Source: Trochalopteron elliotii
Taxonomy: Eukaryota > Chordata > Aves > Passeriformes > Leiothrichidae
Assembly (NCBI GenBank): GCA_024734555.1
Contig: JANPWX010000061.1
Coordinates: 774,653-838,652, forward strand
Direction: 5' to 3'
DNA length: 64,000 nucleotides
Shown in pieces: positions 51,301 through 57,778 of this stretch. The translations under genes and the position numbers were made by a program. The notes under the pieces were generated by a model. It was not told the origin of the DNA, did no database searches, and saw only the letters and a program-made list of their open reading frames with translations. The first letter of the stretch is position 1. Each line of letters opens with the position of its first letter.

Positions 51301-52134
51301 CTAAGCAGTGTAACAGATACAATACTGTGCACATTTTAGCAAAAGTGGAACAAAGAGATGAAGCAGGAAATGAAAGGCTTAACTGGAATCACCATTTGCC
51401 TCTTCATTCCCTGCCTGTGTTTCAACTGCCAGTTCACAACATCTCTCCTGTTGATCATCAGAGATTAATATGCCTGAAGACTTTGATTACTTCCACATAT
51501 ATCCAAGATGACTGTATTTAGTTTAAAATCCAACCATTTTTATAAACACAACCTTTTTGCAAACCAGAGATAGCAGGCAATATTTAAGTTACCCGTAGCA
51601 TATTCCAAGCATGTGCTGTTTCTGCTTCAGCCCACTCTAACATCCTGGAAGTGCCTTCTCTATAAGTGAATTATTTATAACTGCAATGCCCTCTGACAAC
51701 AGGAGCATCAAAGTTACTGTCAGAAGCAGTTCTGGAACTGTTCTTTACGAAAATCAGAGGTCTCCCATGTCTGCAATGGGGAAAAAGAAAAAGGAAAAAT
51801 ATCCCAGATGGGAAAGATCAAATGCAAAGAATGCAGTACAGGAAAGACTACAGCACAAGTAAGGTTTAAAACATCCCTAACACAATAGATAAGGTTCAGG
51901 CACTCAGTCTGTGTGTATCCTTATAAATAAACACATATCTTAAGAATGACAGCATAGCTCCCCATAGGATGTTATTCCTTAACATATACTCACATAAACT
52001 TCATTGTGATCAAAGCGCTTCTTCAGGTTATTGATGAAGGAATCCTCATTAAGGGGCTCTAAAAGAACCATATCTCCCACCCCTATCATGTCGTCTAAAA
52101 GCGACGTCTTGACCTCCATTTTGGCCATTTTGTC
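193..52134 (-). CDS. MYO1B: Unconventional myosin-Ib, 5' part of the gene (10 coding exons, partial)
   Basis: Class I myosins are single-headed, membrane-associated actin motors that hydrolyse ATP; MYO1B acts as a tension-sensitive link between actin and plasma or endosomal membranes. Ten exons on the minus strand join in frame (135+116+95+105+47+64+99+104+148+119 coding nt = 1032 nt, 344 codons) with no stop. The product starts [20 protein letters not shown], which I recognise as the MYO1B N-terminus and not the shorter MYO1A one. It contains the P-loop GESGAGKT at 108-115 and switch I NDNSSRFGK at 160-168. All internal introns are GT-AG and every exon phase fits its neighbour. Full-length MYO1B is about 1,100 residues, so the window holds roughly the first 30%: the first half of the motor domain, without the actin-binding loops, IQ neck or TH1 tail. 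The identification rests on remembered family sequence; the exon joins are read directly from the bases. Confidence 0.97.
312..979 (-). other. MYO1B intron between coding exons 9 and 10
   Basis: A 668-nt GT-AG intron, AT-rich, with an A-rich run around 771-792 on the plus strand. The open frames crossing it are short and match nothing I know. I see no repeat or RNA gene. Confidence 0.85.
980..1127 (-). CDS. MYO1B: MYO1B coding exon 9 (residues 256-305)
   Basis: At 148 nt this is the longest exon here. It has acceptor ctttccag and donor gtaaga. It encodes [40 protein letters not shown] and DESKIKDKN, ending with the first base of glutamate 305. [12 protein letters not shown] is a diagnostic myosin motor motif at the base of the upper 50-kDa region. 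The substitutions I notice against the remembered mammalian sequence (TQ for AE near 268, FE for LA near 272, A for V at 292) fall in the less conserved parts, as expected for an orthologue. Confidence 0.97.
1128..2002 (-). other. MYO1B intron between coding exons 8 and 9
   Basis: An 875-nt GT-AG intron. Its main content is a T/G-rich low-complexity tract at about 1688-1798, which is A/C-rich in the transcript. Nothing else is recognised. Confidence 0.85.
1688..1798. repeat. T/G-rich low-complexity tract
   Basis: Runs of T interrupted by G, with a short C run, include three tandem GTTT units. The tract reads as A/C-rich in the MYO1B transcript. It is simple-sequence DNA inside an intron. Confidence 0.8.
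2003..2106 (-). CDS. MYO1B: MYO1B coding exon 8 (residues 221-255)
   Basis: This 104-nt exon has acceptor atttattag and donor gtaaga. It encodes [20 protein letters not shown] followed by [14 protein letters not shown], ending on a codon boundary. The pattern matches the MYO1B segment that follows SGASEE and precedes the NAMQIVGF helix. The intron upstream of it is the shortest found in the window (366 nt). Confidence 0.97.
2107..2472 (-). other. MYO1B intron between coding exons 7 and 8
   Basis: A 366-nt GT-AG intron, very AT-rich, without repeats or other recognised elements. Confidence 0.85.
2473..2571 (-). CDS. MYO1B: MYO1B coding exon 7 (residues 188-221)
   Basis: This 99-nt exon has acceptor tttgtttag and donor gtaagt. 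It finishes tyrosine 188, then encodes [20 protein letters not shown] and [12 protein letters not shown], ending with the first base of codon 221. [22 protein letters not shown] is a strongly conserved motor segment near the central beta-sheet. Codon 221 is assembled as T+GC, giving cysteine (FLCKLKLER). As I recall it, the mammalian protein has asparagine at this place, so this may be a lineage difference. Confidence 0.96.
2572..10802 (-). other. MYO1B intron between coding exons 6 and 7 (8.2 kb)
   Basis: AT-rich unique intron sequence. I recognise no CR1, LTR, RNA gene or exon in it. Short open frames on both strands have no family resemblance. A stretch near 9590-9720, dense in TAAT-type motifs, looks like a possible conserved non-coding element but cannot be verified here. 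Confidence 0.8.
10803..10866 (-). CDS. MYO1B: MYO1B coding exon 6 (residues 167-188)
   Basis: This 64-nt exon has acceptor ctttcacag and donor gtgagt. It encodes [20 protein letters not shown], then N and the first base of tyrosine 188. It completes switch I (GK at 167-168) and forms the conserved [16 protein letters not shown] strands of class I motors. A 9-bp inverted repeat (10957-10965 with 10972-10980) sits about 90 nt upstream of the acceptor in transcript orientation; no role is assigned. Confidence 0.97.
11221..11510. promoter_or_regulatory. Intronic CpG-rich block (small CpG island-like)
   Basis: By hand count this 290-bp segment is about 57% G+C and holds 18 CpG dinucleotides, an observed/expected ratio of about 0.76. 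Its first 100 bp are about 69% G+C. The flanking intron is AT-rich with very few CpGs. It could be an intragenic unmethylated regulatory element or alternative promoter, or a relatively young GC-rich insertion. I found no LTR-like ends or coding homology. It lies about 190 bp left of a CR1 fragment. Confidence 0.45.
11697..11874 (+). repeat. CR1 LINE 3' fragment, plus orientation
   Basis: The sequence resembles the 3' end of chicken repeat 1. The translated stretch [13 protein letters not shown] matches the C-terminal VxxWNRLPREV motif of CR1 ORF2. It is followed by the characteristic 3' UTR with TGTCCCTGCCCATGGCAGGG, then GGTCTTTAAGGTCCCTTCC, ending in the decayed terminal repeats ctaagattctaag. 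It is heavily 5'-truncated, as is typical, and lies in the opposite orientation to MYO1B. The 5' boundary is approximate. Confidence 0.9.
12955..13020. repeat. CAAAA-type simple repeat
   Basis: A run of imperfect CAAAA/CCAAAA units followed by an A run and CA-rich tail. It is a microsatellite-like tract that may vary in length. Confidence 0.85.
13515..13561 (-). CDS. MYO1B: MYO1B coding exon 5, switch I (residues 151-166)
   Basis: At 47 nt this is the shortest exon found. It lies between acceptor tttctccag and donor gtaagt and encodes [16 protein letters not shown], ending on a codon boundary. AFGNAKTxRNxNSSRFGK is one of the most invariant myosin signatures. The NDNSSRF part is switch I, whose Asn and Ser residues coordinate the gamma-phosphate and magnesium during ATP hydrolysis. 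The glycine and lysine that complete the motif (167-168) open the next exon, so switch I is encoded across an exon junction. An open frame runs over this exon on the opposite strand and is a chance shadow. Confidence 0.97.
13562..16486 (-). other. MYO1B intron between coding exons 4 and 5
   Basis: A 2.9 kb AT-rich intron. It contains a perfect 12-bp tandem duplication of ctttctgaatag (14171-14194) and a 25-A homopolymer (15035-15059). No recognised transposon or RNA gene. Confidence 0.85.
15035..15059 (+). repeat. Poly(A) homopolymer, 25 nt
   Basis: An uninterrupted run of 25 A on the plus strand. CR1 elements do not end in poly(A), and the sequence upstream resembles no gene I know, so a simple mononucleotide repeat is more likely than a retrocopy tail. 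Confidence 0.85.
16487..16591 (-). CDS. MYO1B: MYO1B coding exon 4 (residues 116-151, loop 1 region)
   Basis: This 105-nt exon has acceptor cccccacag and donor gtaaga. It encodes [20 protein letters not shown], then [15 protein letters not shown], with alanine 151 split over the next intron. The segment holds the helix that follows the P-loop ([11 protein letters not shown]) and the surface loop 1 region (around [10 protein letters not shown]), which tunes nucleotide release in class I myosins. It ends in the conserved QSNPVLEAFGNAKT element that continues in the next exon. Confidence 0.97.
16592..19573 (-). other. MYO1B intron between coding exons 3 and 4
   Basis: A 3.0 kb AT-rich intron. 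The only structured element I see is a 13-bp perfect inverted repeat at 17478-17511. No interspersed repeat recognised. Confidence 0.85.
17478..17511. repeat. Perfect inverted repeat, 13-bp arms, 8-nt loop
   Basis: atttgtaacagat at 17478-17490 is the exact reverse complement of atctgttacaaat at 17499-17511, separated by attcagag. It would form a short hairpin in DNA or in the unspliced transcript. Too short for a typical pre-miRNA; function unknown. Confidence 0.85.
19574..19668 (-). CDS. MYO1B: MYO1B coding exon 3, P-loop exon (residues 84-116)
   Basis: This 95-nt exon encodes [18 protein letters not shown] followed by [21 protein letters not shown] (108-115) is the Walker A phosphate-binding loop of myosins, with lysine 114 and threonine 115 expected to contact the ATP phosphates and magnesium. 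The acceptor is a good pyrimidine tract ending tttgcag and the donor is gtaagg. The exon begins with the last base of codon 84 and ends with the first base of codon 116, a glutamate completed by the next exon. All catalytic-loop residues are intact, so there is no sign of a pseudogene. Confidence 0.98.
28899..29440 (-). repeat. CR1 LINE 3' fragment, minus orientation (about 540 bp)
   Basis: The left edge carries the reverse complement of the CR1 terminal octamer repeats (atagaatcagagaatcatag). It continues with the reverse complement of the conserved 3' UTR (gactggattggaaaggacct) and then the ORF2 C-terminus. On the minus strand the translation includes [20 protein letters not shown] followed by YLKG, matching the CR1 ORF2 pattern LFSLEKRRLRGDLI. 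Frame breaks and 5' truncation make it a dead copy. It is in the same orientation as MYO1B and is the longest and apparently best preserved of the three copies. Confidence 0.93.
29707..29734. repeat. Perfect inverted repeat, 11-bp arms
   Basis: tcttaacaaac (29707-29717) pairs exactly with gtttgttaaga (29724-29734) around a 6-nt spacer. Intronic; no function assigned. Confidence 0.8.
31228..31258. repeat. T-rich tract
   Basis: T runs interrupted by single C residues, followed by an AT-rich tail. Low-complexity intron sequence. Confidence 0.75.
33369..33395. repeat. A/G-rich (polypurine) tract
   Basis: AAAG/AAAAAG units on the plus strand, about 27 nt, read as a polypyrimidine tract in the MYO1B transcript. 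No exon follows, so it is not a used acceptor as far as can be seen. Confidence 0.75.
34618..34659. repeat. 21-bp tandem duplication, two units
   Basis: Units 34618-34638 and 34639-34659 both read aattacatcaactg followed by aaagagt or agagagc. They differ at two positions, so this is a small, fairly recent tandem duplication inside an intron. Confidence 0.85.
35107..35128. repeat. A-rich tract with G interruptions
   Basis: A runs of six to seven separated by single G residues. Low-complexity intron sequence. Confidence 0.75.
35338..35363. repeat. Perfect 26-bp palindrome
   Basis: aggaaatccacag (35338-35350) is followed directly by its exact reverse complement ctgtggatttcct (35351-35363), with no spacer. 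The centre is CAGCTG, an E-box core, flanked by two inverted TGTGG half sites of RUNX type. It is deep in the intron, about 3.2 kb downstream of coding exon 2 in transcript order. Role unknown. Confidence 0.9.
36722..36748. repeat. Perfect inverted repeat, 11-bp arms, 5-nt loop
   Basis: cttcccttccc (36722-36732) pairs with gggaagggaag (36738-36748) around taggt. One arm is all pyrimidine and the other all purine, so this can form a stable small hairpin. Confidence 0.85.
37024..37041. repeat. Perfect 18-bp palindrome
   Basis: caattgaga is followed directly by tctcaattg. Another CAATTGA copy occurs 12 bp to the right, giving a cluster of CAATTG units within 37024-37060. An 18-bp palindrome has a fair chance of arising at random in a window this size. 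Confidence 0.75.
38598..38713 (-). CDS. MYO1B: MYO1B coding exon 2 (residues 46-84)
   Basis: This 116-nt exon starts in phase 0 after acceptor ccttcaacag and ends two bases into codon 84 at donor gtaagt. It encodes [20 protein letters not shown] and continues through [18 protein letters not shown]. The YIGxVxxxxNPY pattern is a hallmark of the N-terminal myosin motor core, and the NPY segment (56-58) lies near the nucleotide pocket. Isoleucine 84 is split across the following 18.9 kb intron (AT here, C in the next exon). The exon is isolated, with 13.3 kb of intron upstream and 18.9 kb downstream. Confidence 0.97.
39748..39767. repeat. Poly(A) tract
   Basis: A 17-A homopolymer preceded by AAG on the plus strand, followed a few bases later by a T run. 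Simple sequence. Confidence 0.8.
42894..42924. repeat. Perfect inverted repeat, 14-bp arms, 3-nt loop
   Basis: aattttagtaaaat (42894-42907) and attttactaaaatt (42911-42924) are exact reverse complements around aag. It forms a compact AT-rich hairpin on either strand. It is not followed by a T run in a way that suggests a Pol III terminator, and is too short for a pre-miRNA. Confidence 0.85.
44459..44540. repeat. 82-nt imperfect hairpin with 13-bp perfect terminal inverted repeats (candidate old MITE or hairpin RNA)
   Basis: gggcttgatcctg (44459-44471) and caggatcaagccc (44528-44540) are exact reverse complements. Inside them, after a 3-nt bulge, gccactgtg (44475-44483) pairs with cacactggc (44519-44527) with one mismatch. 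A further 4-bp pairing is possible between 44488-44491 and 44506-44509. The terminal GATCCTG/CAGGATC sequence reminds me of ancient palindromic non-autonomous DNA transposons of amniotes, but this is from memory. A pre-miRNA-like hairpin is the other possibility. No clear target-site duplication is seen. Confidence 0.6.
48505..48835 (-). repeat. CR1 LINE 3' fragment, minus orientation (about 330 bp)
   Basis: The left edge has catagaatctcagaagagtt, followed by gggttggaaggaatatttaa, the reverse complement of a CR1 3' end. On the minus strand the translation includes [16 protein letters not shown] and [17 protein letters not shown], matching the CR1 ORF2 C-terminal pattern RxRRFRLDxRKxFF...NRLPREVVxxPSLExFK. 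It is diverged and 5'-truncated, and has the same orientation as MYO1B. The right boundary is approximate. Confidence 0.92.
50107..50129. repeat. A-rich tract
   Basis: An A run broken by G residues within the 13.3 kb intron. Low-complexity sequence. Confidence 0.7.
51994..52134 (-). CDS. MYO1B: MYO1B first coding exon (start codon; residues 1-45)
   Basis: The exon begins after a clear acceptor (a pyrimidine-rich stretch, then ttttcccag) with six 5'UTR bases, GACAAA, before the ATG whose A is at 52128. The start context is strong: A at -3 and G at +4. A second in-frame ATG occurs at residue 4, but the family starts at the first one (MAKMEV). The exon encodes residues 1-45, ending [10 protein letters not shown], and stops cleanly on a codon boundary at a consensus donor gtgagt. 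This is the N-terminal segment ahead of the first motor strands; MYO1B has no SH3-like N-terminal extension such as conventional myosins carry. Because the exon opens with UTR spliced to an acceptor, at least one upstream non-coding exon must exist. I did not find it in the 11.9 kb to the right. Confidence 0.97.
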
Positions 52135-53194
52135 CTGGGAAAAACAAAAGAAACAAGAATAAAACAAACAGCAAATGTTAGCTGAAGGTCATTCTCATTA
52201 TTCACAGCCATTACCTACTAACACTACTTCAGGAATAAAAGTTAAAAGAACACTACATCAAAATTATGCTTTCAAGGAACATTCTCAAAGTCATTGCATC
52301 TACCCAGGTATTCCACACGATTCCAAAATTTAACTTCTAATAGTCAATAATGCCTTCTGGTCCGCAGTATTTGATCTTAGCTCATGAACCCTGGGCTCTA
52401 AAGTGCCTATGTTCCAGTACAGTGCTGGTATTGGCTACATGAAGCTACCAAATTACTTCATTTACTTGTAATTTTGTTACTTGAGAGAATATTTTCACGG
52501 GGCAGCAACAATCCAACTGATAAGTGGAGACACTGCATCGATATAACTGGAGTGGCAAAAGCCAGAAGCTGGGCTTGAACAGGGGACCAGGATCAAACAA
52601 AACAAAGCAAGCAAGTCAGATAAAGGAAGTCATTTAGACAAAGAAGTCAAGGTCAGGCCAAAACTTAGCACTTATTTGATCCTCCCAGCCTTTCATCCCT
52701 CCAGTCCAAACACTGGAGATTACAGAGCTCCCCAAGAACTCTGGGCACACAGTTACTGCTTTCAGCTTTCGTGAGGAGACTGAAAAATGGACGGATTCAC
52801 AGCGGCAGCCGGCAAACAGGGACCCAGAGGTGAGAGAACAGCTTTGCTGACCACACAAACCAAGGACCAGCTACTGCACAGCGACACAAAACAACAGCTC
52901 AACTTCACCAGTCAGCTGTCACCTCCCAGCTACAGAATGTTATCAGGCTGTCCTTGGTCTCCCTACCACTGCTGCACATTTTAATTCTAAATATTTTTTT
53001 CTTGTTTCCCAATATGCCACTGAGCAGCTATTACCTTACATAATCAGTGCTACCTTGTCACAGTACCTCTCCATCAGATGACTAATTTAAAACAAGCAAA
53101 GTCTTTTTATCTCTCCCTTCTGCCTGCATCCACCACTTTACTAAAAGTTATTTGATGTTTTTCATAAGTGAGTGACATTTGAGGGATTTTAGAT

Positions 53195-53210
53195 CAAGAC
53201 TTAAGTCTTG
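53195..53210. repeat. Perfect 16-bp palindrome
   Basis: caagactt is followed directly by aagtcttg. A further copy of cttgat at 53211-53216 pairs with atcaag at 53193-53198 as an alternative fold. A palindrome of this length could easily be chance in a window this size. Confidence 0.7.
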
Positions 53211-56200
53211 CTTGATGTGTTTCCAAATTCAACGAAGAGAAGTACAACTCCACAGGCAGCTAACAAAGTGATACAAAAAGATCCCCAAAACCTGAACCAA
53301 GCCTGGGAATGACTAGAAATTCACATGGAAATGCAAAAACAGTGCTGAACTATGGTAACCAACCAAAGCTGAGTCAACTCCGCTAAACAAACAAAAGAGC
53401 ATTTATTTTAAACAGAAACACTGGACAAATATTTTTGTAGAGAAAGATACTTTTATTCTTAAAAGTTCACCTCTCTGAATCACCAAAAAATTTTAAACAT
53501 TCAGAGAATCTTTTCAGAGGTATCACACCAACTTCTGAATCCCATTAAGACAAATTCTTTAGCCTACCAATCTTGTTTTGGTGACTTAATTACTTCCCAT
53601 ACATCGACTAATGCTCAAATAATTTTTGAAAGCTGAAAAAATAAAGCCCTTCTCAAGTATGGAACATATTAAATAATGGGTTTGTGGCCAAATATATAAA
53701 AAAGGCAACACAAAAATCCTAATAAGGGCAATTTAAACCTAAAATTTAAGTTCTAAGTACAATACCTCATTTGCCATTGTGAAATTACATACCACCTACC
53801 ACACTTCATGCATCACTGCTTGGGAATTTCAAGAGCAAGAGCAGCCAAACCCATCAAAAACATCCATGTATTCCCAAACTCAGTGACATGTTTTGCAGAA
53901 GAGGTGCAGGAAGACACTATATCTACTATTACAAGTTCGAGCAAAAAGTTTTATACAGATATTGACTTATCAAATATATTGGAAAAGTTCAATGTTATGG
54001 TCAAAGGTTAATTTTTAGCTTGTTTTTTCCCCACAATAATTTACAACATTTCTATGATTAAAATATTTTTCATTAACTTGCGAGTTAGAAAACACTAGAA
54101 ACCCAAATGATGAAAAAATTGAACAGGCTGAGGCAACTTATTCAACACTGATTGCTCAAGACCATTTTCAATAGCCTAGCCTTTGCAAAAATTCATTAAA
54201 GATTACCTCCTACACTTATGTATGACTCAAGAGTGCTCTGCCATAGCAGTGTTGTTAGCCCTTTGCTTTGGTGGAGTCCAATGGCAATCCCTGCTCTGGT
54301 TTAGCTAACAAAGGAAAACCCAGCCTGTGGGATAATTTGGTTGTCTATCTGAGGTAAAAAGTGGAGGGAAAAAAGCACTGTTAAGGGAAACCAACTGTGT
54401 TTAAACATATATTAATCAATTAAATAGGGCTTAATAACTGAAATTAATCTCTTAGAAGAATGCAGTAGAAGATGAACATATATCACTTTTGAGATACCAA
54501 ATGCTAATTTCAGAAGTAGCCTTACTAAAAATGTCAAAAATCAGCACACTACACAGGAAGAAAAAAAATAATCAAACCCTTGCAACATTACATGGCTAAA
54601 CTTCAGAAAAAACTCAGAAACTCAATCCAAATCCATGTCCAAGTATTTGCCATATACACAGAGATGCCTTGCAGCTGTTAATATTTCCCATCAGCACTGC
54701 TGATAGCGTGCTCACCACAGTTTGGACAGCAGTACATAAAACCAAGTGGCTTCCTTGTGCACTTATTCAGACACCTTTAAAAAGAGGAATGCCTCTCAAG
54801 AACCATTTTCAAGGACCAGATCTACAAGAGGGATGGGACCAGAACCTGCTCCCAGTGCCTGAGAAATCAGGATCAGACTGTTCCTCCAACATTCCCTGGT
54901 CTCGCCCATACCCCACTTATCACTTGAGGCTTCTCCCAAATTTACCCTTCTTGTCCCTAAAGGAAAGATCAGCAGCATTTCAAAATATCTCCTTTCTCTG
55001 TAGGCAGTTGTCAAATCTGTTCTTCCTCCTTTGGCCTCATATCTAAGCCTTAATTCAATGGACTGAGAACATTTGCAACATGTTTCAATTCTCAGAAAAA
55101 AAAAATTAAGTCTATTCAGTAATTCTTCACAGTTTGATCTGTTTAATGTTGGACAACATGCTTGGGAGGAGAAGTGCTGGGCAGGCTATGTCTTTAAAAT
55201 GCTTTTATCCACACACTCCCACACCACACAGAGCCTTTTAAAACACAGTGTTGTACCCGCTGCTTGCAGTGCCTGGGACTGCCATCCAGCCAGGCCAGTT
55301 GAATCTGAAAACCTTCTTGCCCCTCTTGGCCACAGGGATAGCAAATTAAAAATCACAGCATCCCACAGCCACAGCAGTCATATCATTGGCCATTCGGAAA
55401 CAAGAGCTAATGGGAACTATAAATAGAAGAGGATACAGTGAATAGGCAAAACCCCCAAAGCCTTGTACAATTAAATGCACACATTCTCCACGGGGGAAAT
55501 GAAGTAATGCCCTGTTATTGGCATACAGCACGTTACAGAATTGTCCAAGGTTTTCCACATCACCCTCCACCAGCAGAACAGCAACAATTGTCAGCAGCTT
55601 CCTACAGCTGTGCAGCCCTTACCTCACACTCAAGAGTTTGGTGTGCTGGAGCTATTACTGTCTGCAGAAGTGGCTTGAGTTTTTTTTTTTCTTTCTAGAC
55701 ATTGTGCAAGAGGACAATTTCCCTGCCACCAAAACTGACACAGATGTTCTCACATACGCTTCAAGCTCTGATTATTTAAAAACAAAAAAACTCAAAAATT
55801 TAAATAAGACCCAAGCCTTTGGTTTCACTACAACCAGCTCTCTGTAGAAGATAGCCCCCTTTGGCTTTATAAGTCTTAACAGGGACAATGTGCAACATCA
55901 GTAATTCAATAGTGGAGCTCAAACTGATTTCACGTTCCAGGTCTGACCCTGAGCCCCTGTCAGGCTGCAATTATGCTTGCCCACCCCTTCCCTGTTTTCC
56001 CTGTCCGGGAGCAATCAGCCCACACAGAGTGGGGACGTTGACAGGCCACTGCTGCAAAAAGCAGTCAGGGACACAATGTCATTACTTGAACAAAACAAAA
56101 CCAAAAGGGGCTGCAACCATCATCTCGTGTTGCTGCTCATGACAAGCCTAAGTACCAAATTTAGCAAGAGGCAGGATTTAAATTTAACCTGTTCTGCTGC

Positions 56201-57462
56201 CCAGCAAACCTTGTGTCTCACCAGCCTCTGACTGATGCCCCAAAGGTACAAGATCATTGGAAACACCCTGTGCTGCTTCACTAGGCAAACCGAGGCAGAC
56301 TCTGCAGCTGAACTGTTACAATGCCCTTTTCACTCAGAGCTACATTTCCCGACATCAGCATGTGTGAAAAAACGTTGATATCATCCAGAGGAAACCCCTG
56401 CTTTCCCTCCAGACCCCTCCCAGCTGCTGCCTGCCCACGGTCTGCAGGAACACCTGCACCCTCCTTCCCTGCTGGAACTGCTCTCAATTGTTGCTCTGAC
56501 ATGTTGTCCATGTCCTGTGGAAAAGGGCATGCAGAAAAAAGCTCGATGTCGCAGCCCACTACTTTTTCCTGCAAGAAAATGGACTTGAAGAACGTGACAG
56601 ACAAATTGCAGGAAGGAATGTTAATGGATATCGCAACATCAGTAAAAGCACTCAAAGAACTAAAACGCTTCCTCTGACTCTCTATCTTTCCTTTTGTTTT
56701 TGCCAGTGTCTGAATAGCTTCTAAATTCCTTTTTTCTCGCAGTCCTACTGAACAAACCAGTGTTTTCCAAACTGGAAAAGTTTATAATTCGGAGCTTTTG
56801 AATTAGCTGATGTTTCTCCCATCTTACCTACCAAGCAAGAGCTGTTATTTGAAGCGTTGTGCAACCCCTCTTAAATTTCCGTGGGCACTCAACATTACAC
56901 ACGTGTACCGGATTCCTTGAGCACTTAACAACAAACAGCTCTGGTGAATTACAAAAGTAAAATGCGGCATTACTGGAGTGTATTTGTATCGGGACCGCAG
57001 GAATGTTTGCATTCAGCATCAGCTAAATGGGAACAGCCCTTCAGCAACATCAGATTAGGGCAGTTTCGCACCAGTGACTGCAATTTAGATGACAGAAGAT
57101 CTGACCAGAGAATTCCACAGGAGAAACGAATGCTCCGCTGGCCTCTGCTACCAAACACCACGCGTTTATCTAAAGATTGGGTAATTTTCAAGAAGGAATC
57201 AGGCCACTTAAGGTACTGTTGAACAAACAGCTGCAACCACGTGAGGCAATATCATCTTTTAACAGTTTAACAATGGAGACTTAACTGCAGTTTAGAAAAA
57301 CTGATAGTGCGGTAATTAGACTGCATTAGGACATGTACAAAAATGTTCGCTGGGACATTATCTCCTCCTGACGTAAACAGTGGATGAAACTTTCTTCATT
57401 AACAGCACTCAGGTTCTTCATAAATGCAGAAATGAGAGGTTTGGTTGTTGGTGAAGTTCTTT

Positions 57463-57488
57463 GGGGCTTGTTGGGGGGGTATTTAGGG
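57463..57488 (+). other. G-quadruplex-type motif
   Basis: The plus strand reads GGGG-CTTGTT-GGG-G-GGG-TATTTA-GGG, which fits the G3+N1-7 pattern with four tracts. More G runs follow at 57504-57508 and 57510-57513. For MYO1B transcription the G-rich strand is the template strand. Whether it folds in cells is unknown. Confidence 0.6.
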
Positions 57489-57729
57489 TTTTTATTTTGG
57501 TGTGGGGGCGGGGTGTTTTTTATTTTTACATCAGCTTGGTTACAACCCACACTAAGCAGTAATCTCCCCTAAAGTGAGAGAGATGCCTCTCTCATGCTTC
57601 TGTTCATATTATGATGAGACTATGAACAACTCCGGTATCACCGAAAAGGTGCACAGTACCTTACCACAAAACCAAAATCACATGAGCCATGAACACAGAA
57701 GGTACAGCTTTGCCCTCCCTCTCTTCCTT

Positions 57730-57778
57730 AAAAAAAAAAAAAAAAACCAACCAAACAAAAAACAACAAAACAACAAAC
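57730..57778. repeat. Poly(A) and CAAA/CCAAA simple repeat
   Basis: A run of 17 A followed by CCAA, CAAAA and CAA units. Low-complexity, probably length-variable. Confidence 0.85.

Larger units (their letters stand above)
38714..51993 (-). other. MYO1B intron between coding exons 1 and 2 (13.3 kb)
   Basis: Contains a 17-A run (39751-39767), a 14-bp-arm hairpin (42894-42924), an 82-nt hairpin element (44459-44540) and a CR1 fragment (48505-48835). It also contains a 203-codon open frame on the plus strand (46014-46625) that resembles nothing I know. No other exon or RNA gene was recognised. Confidence 0.8.

Noticed and set aside
52781..52840. A CpG-containing patch followed by a donor-like gaggtgag, considered as a non-coding first exon.
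   Set aside because: The donor-like sequence is on the plus strand, opposite to MYO1B, and only a few CpGs are present.
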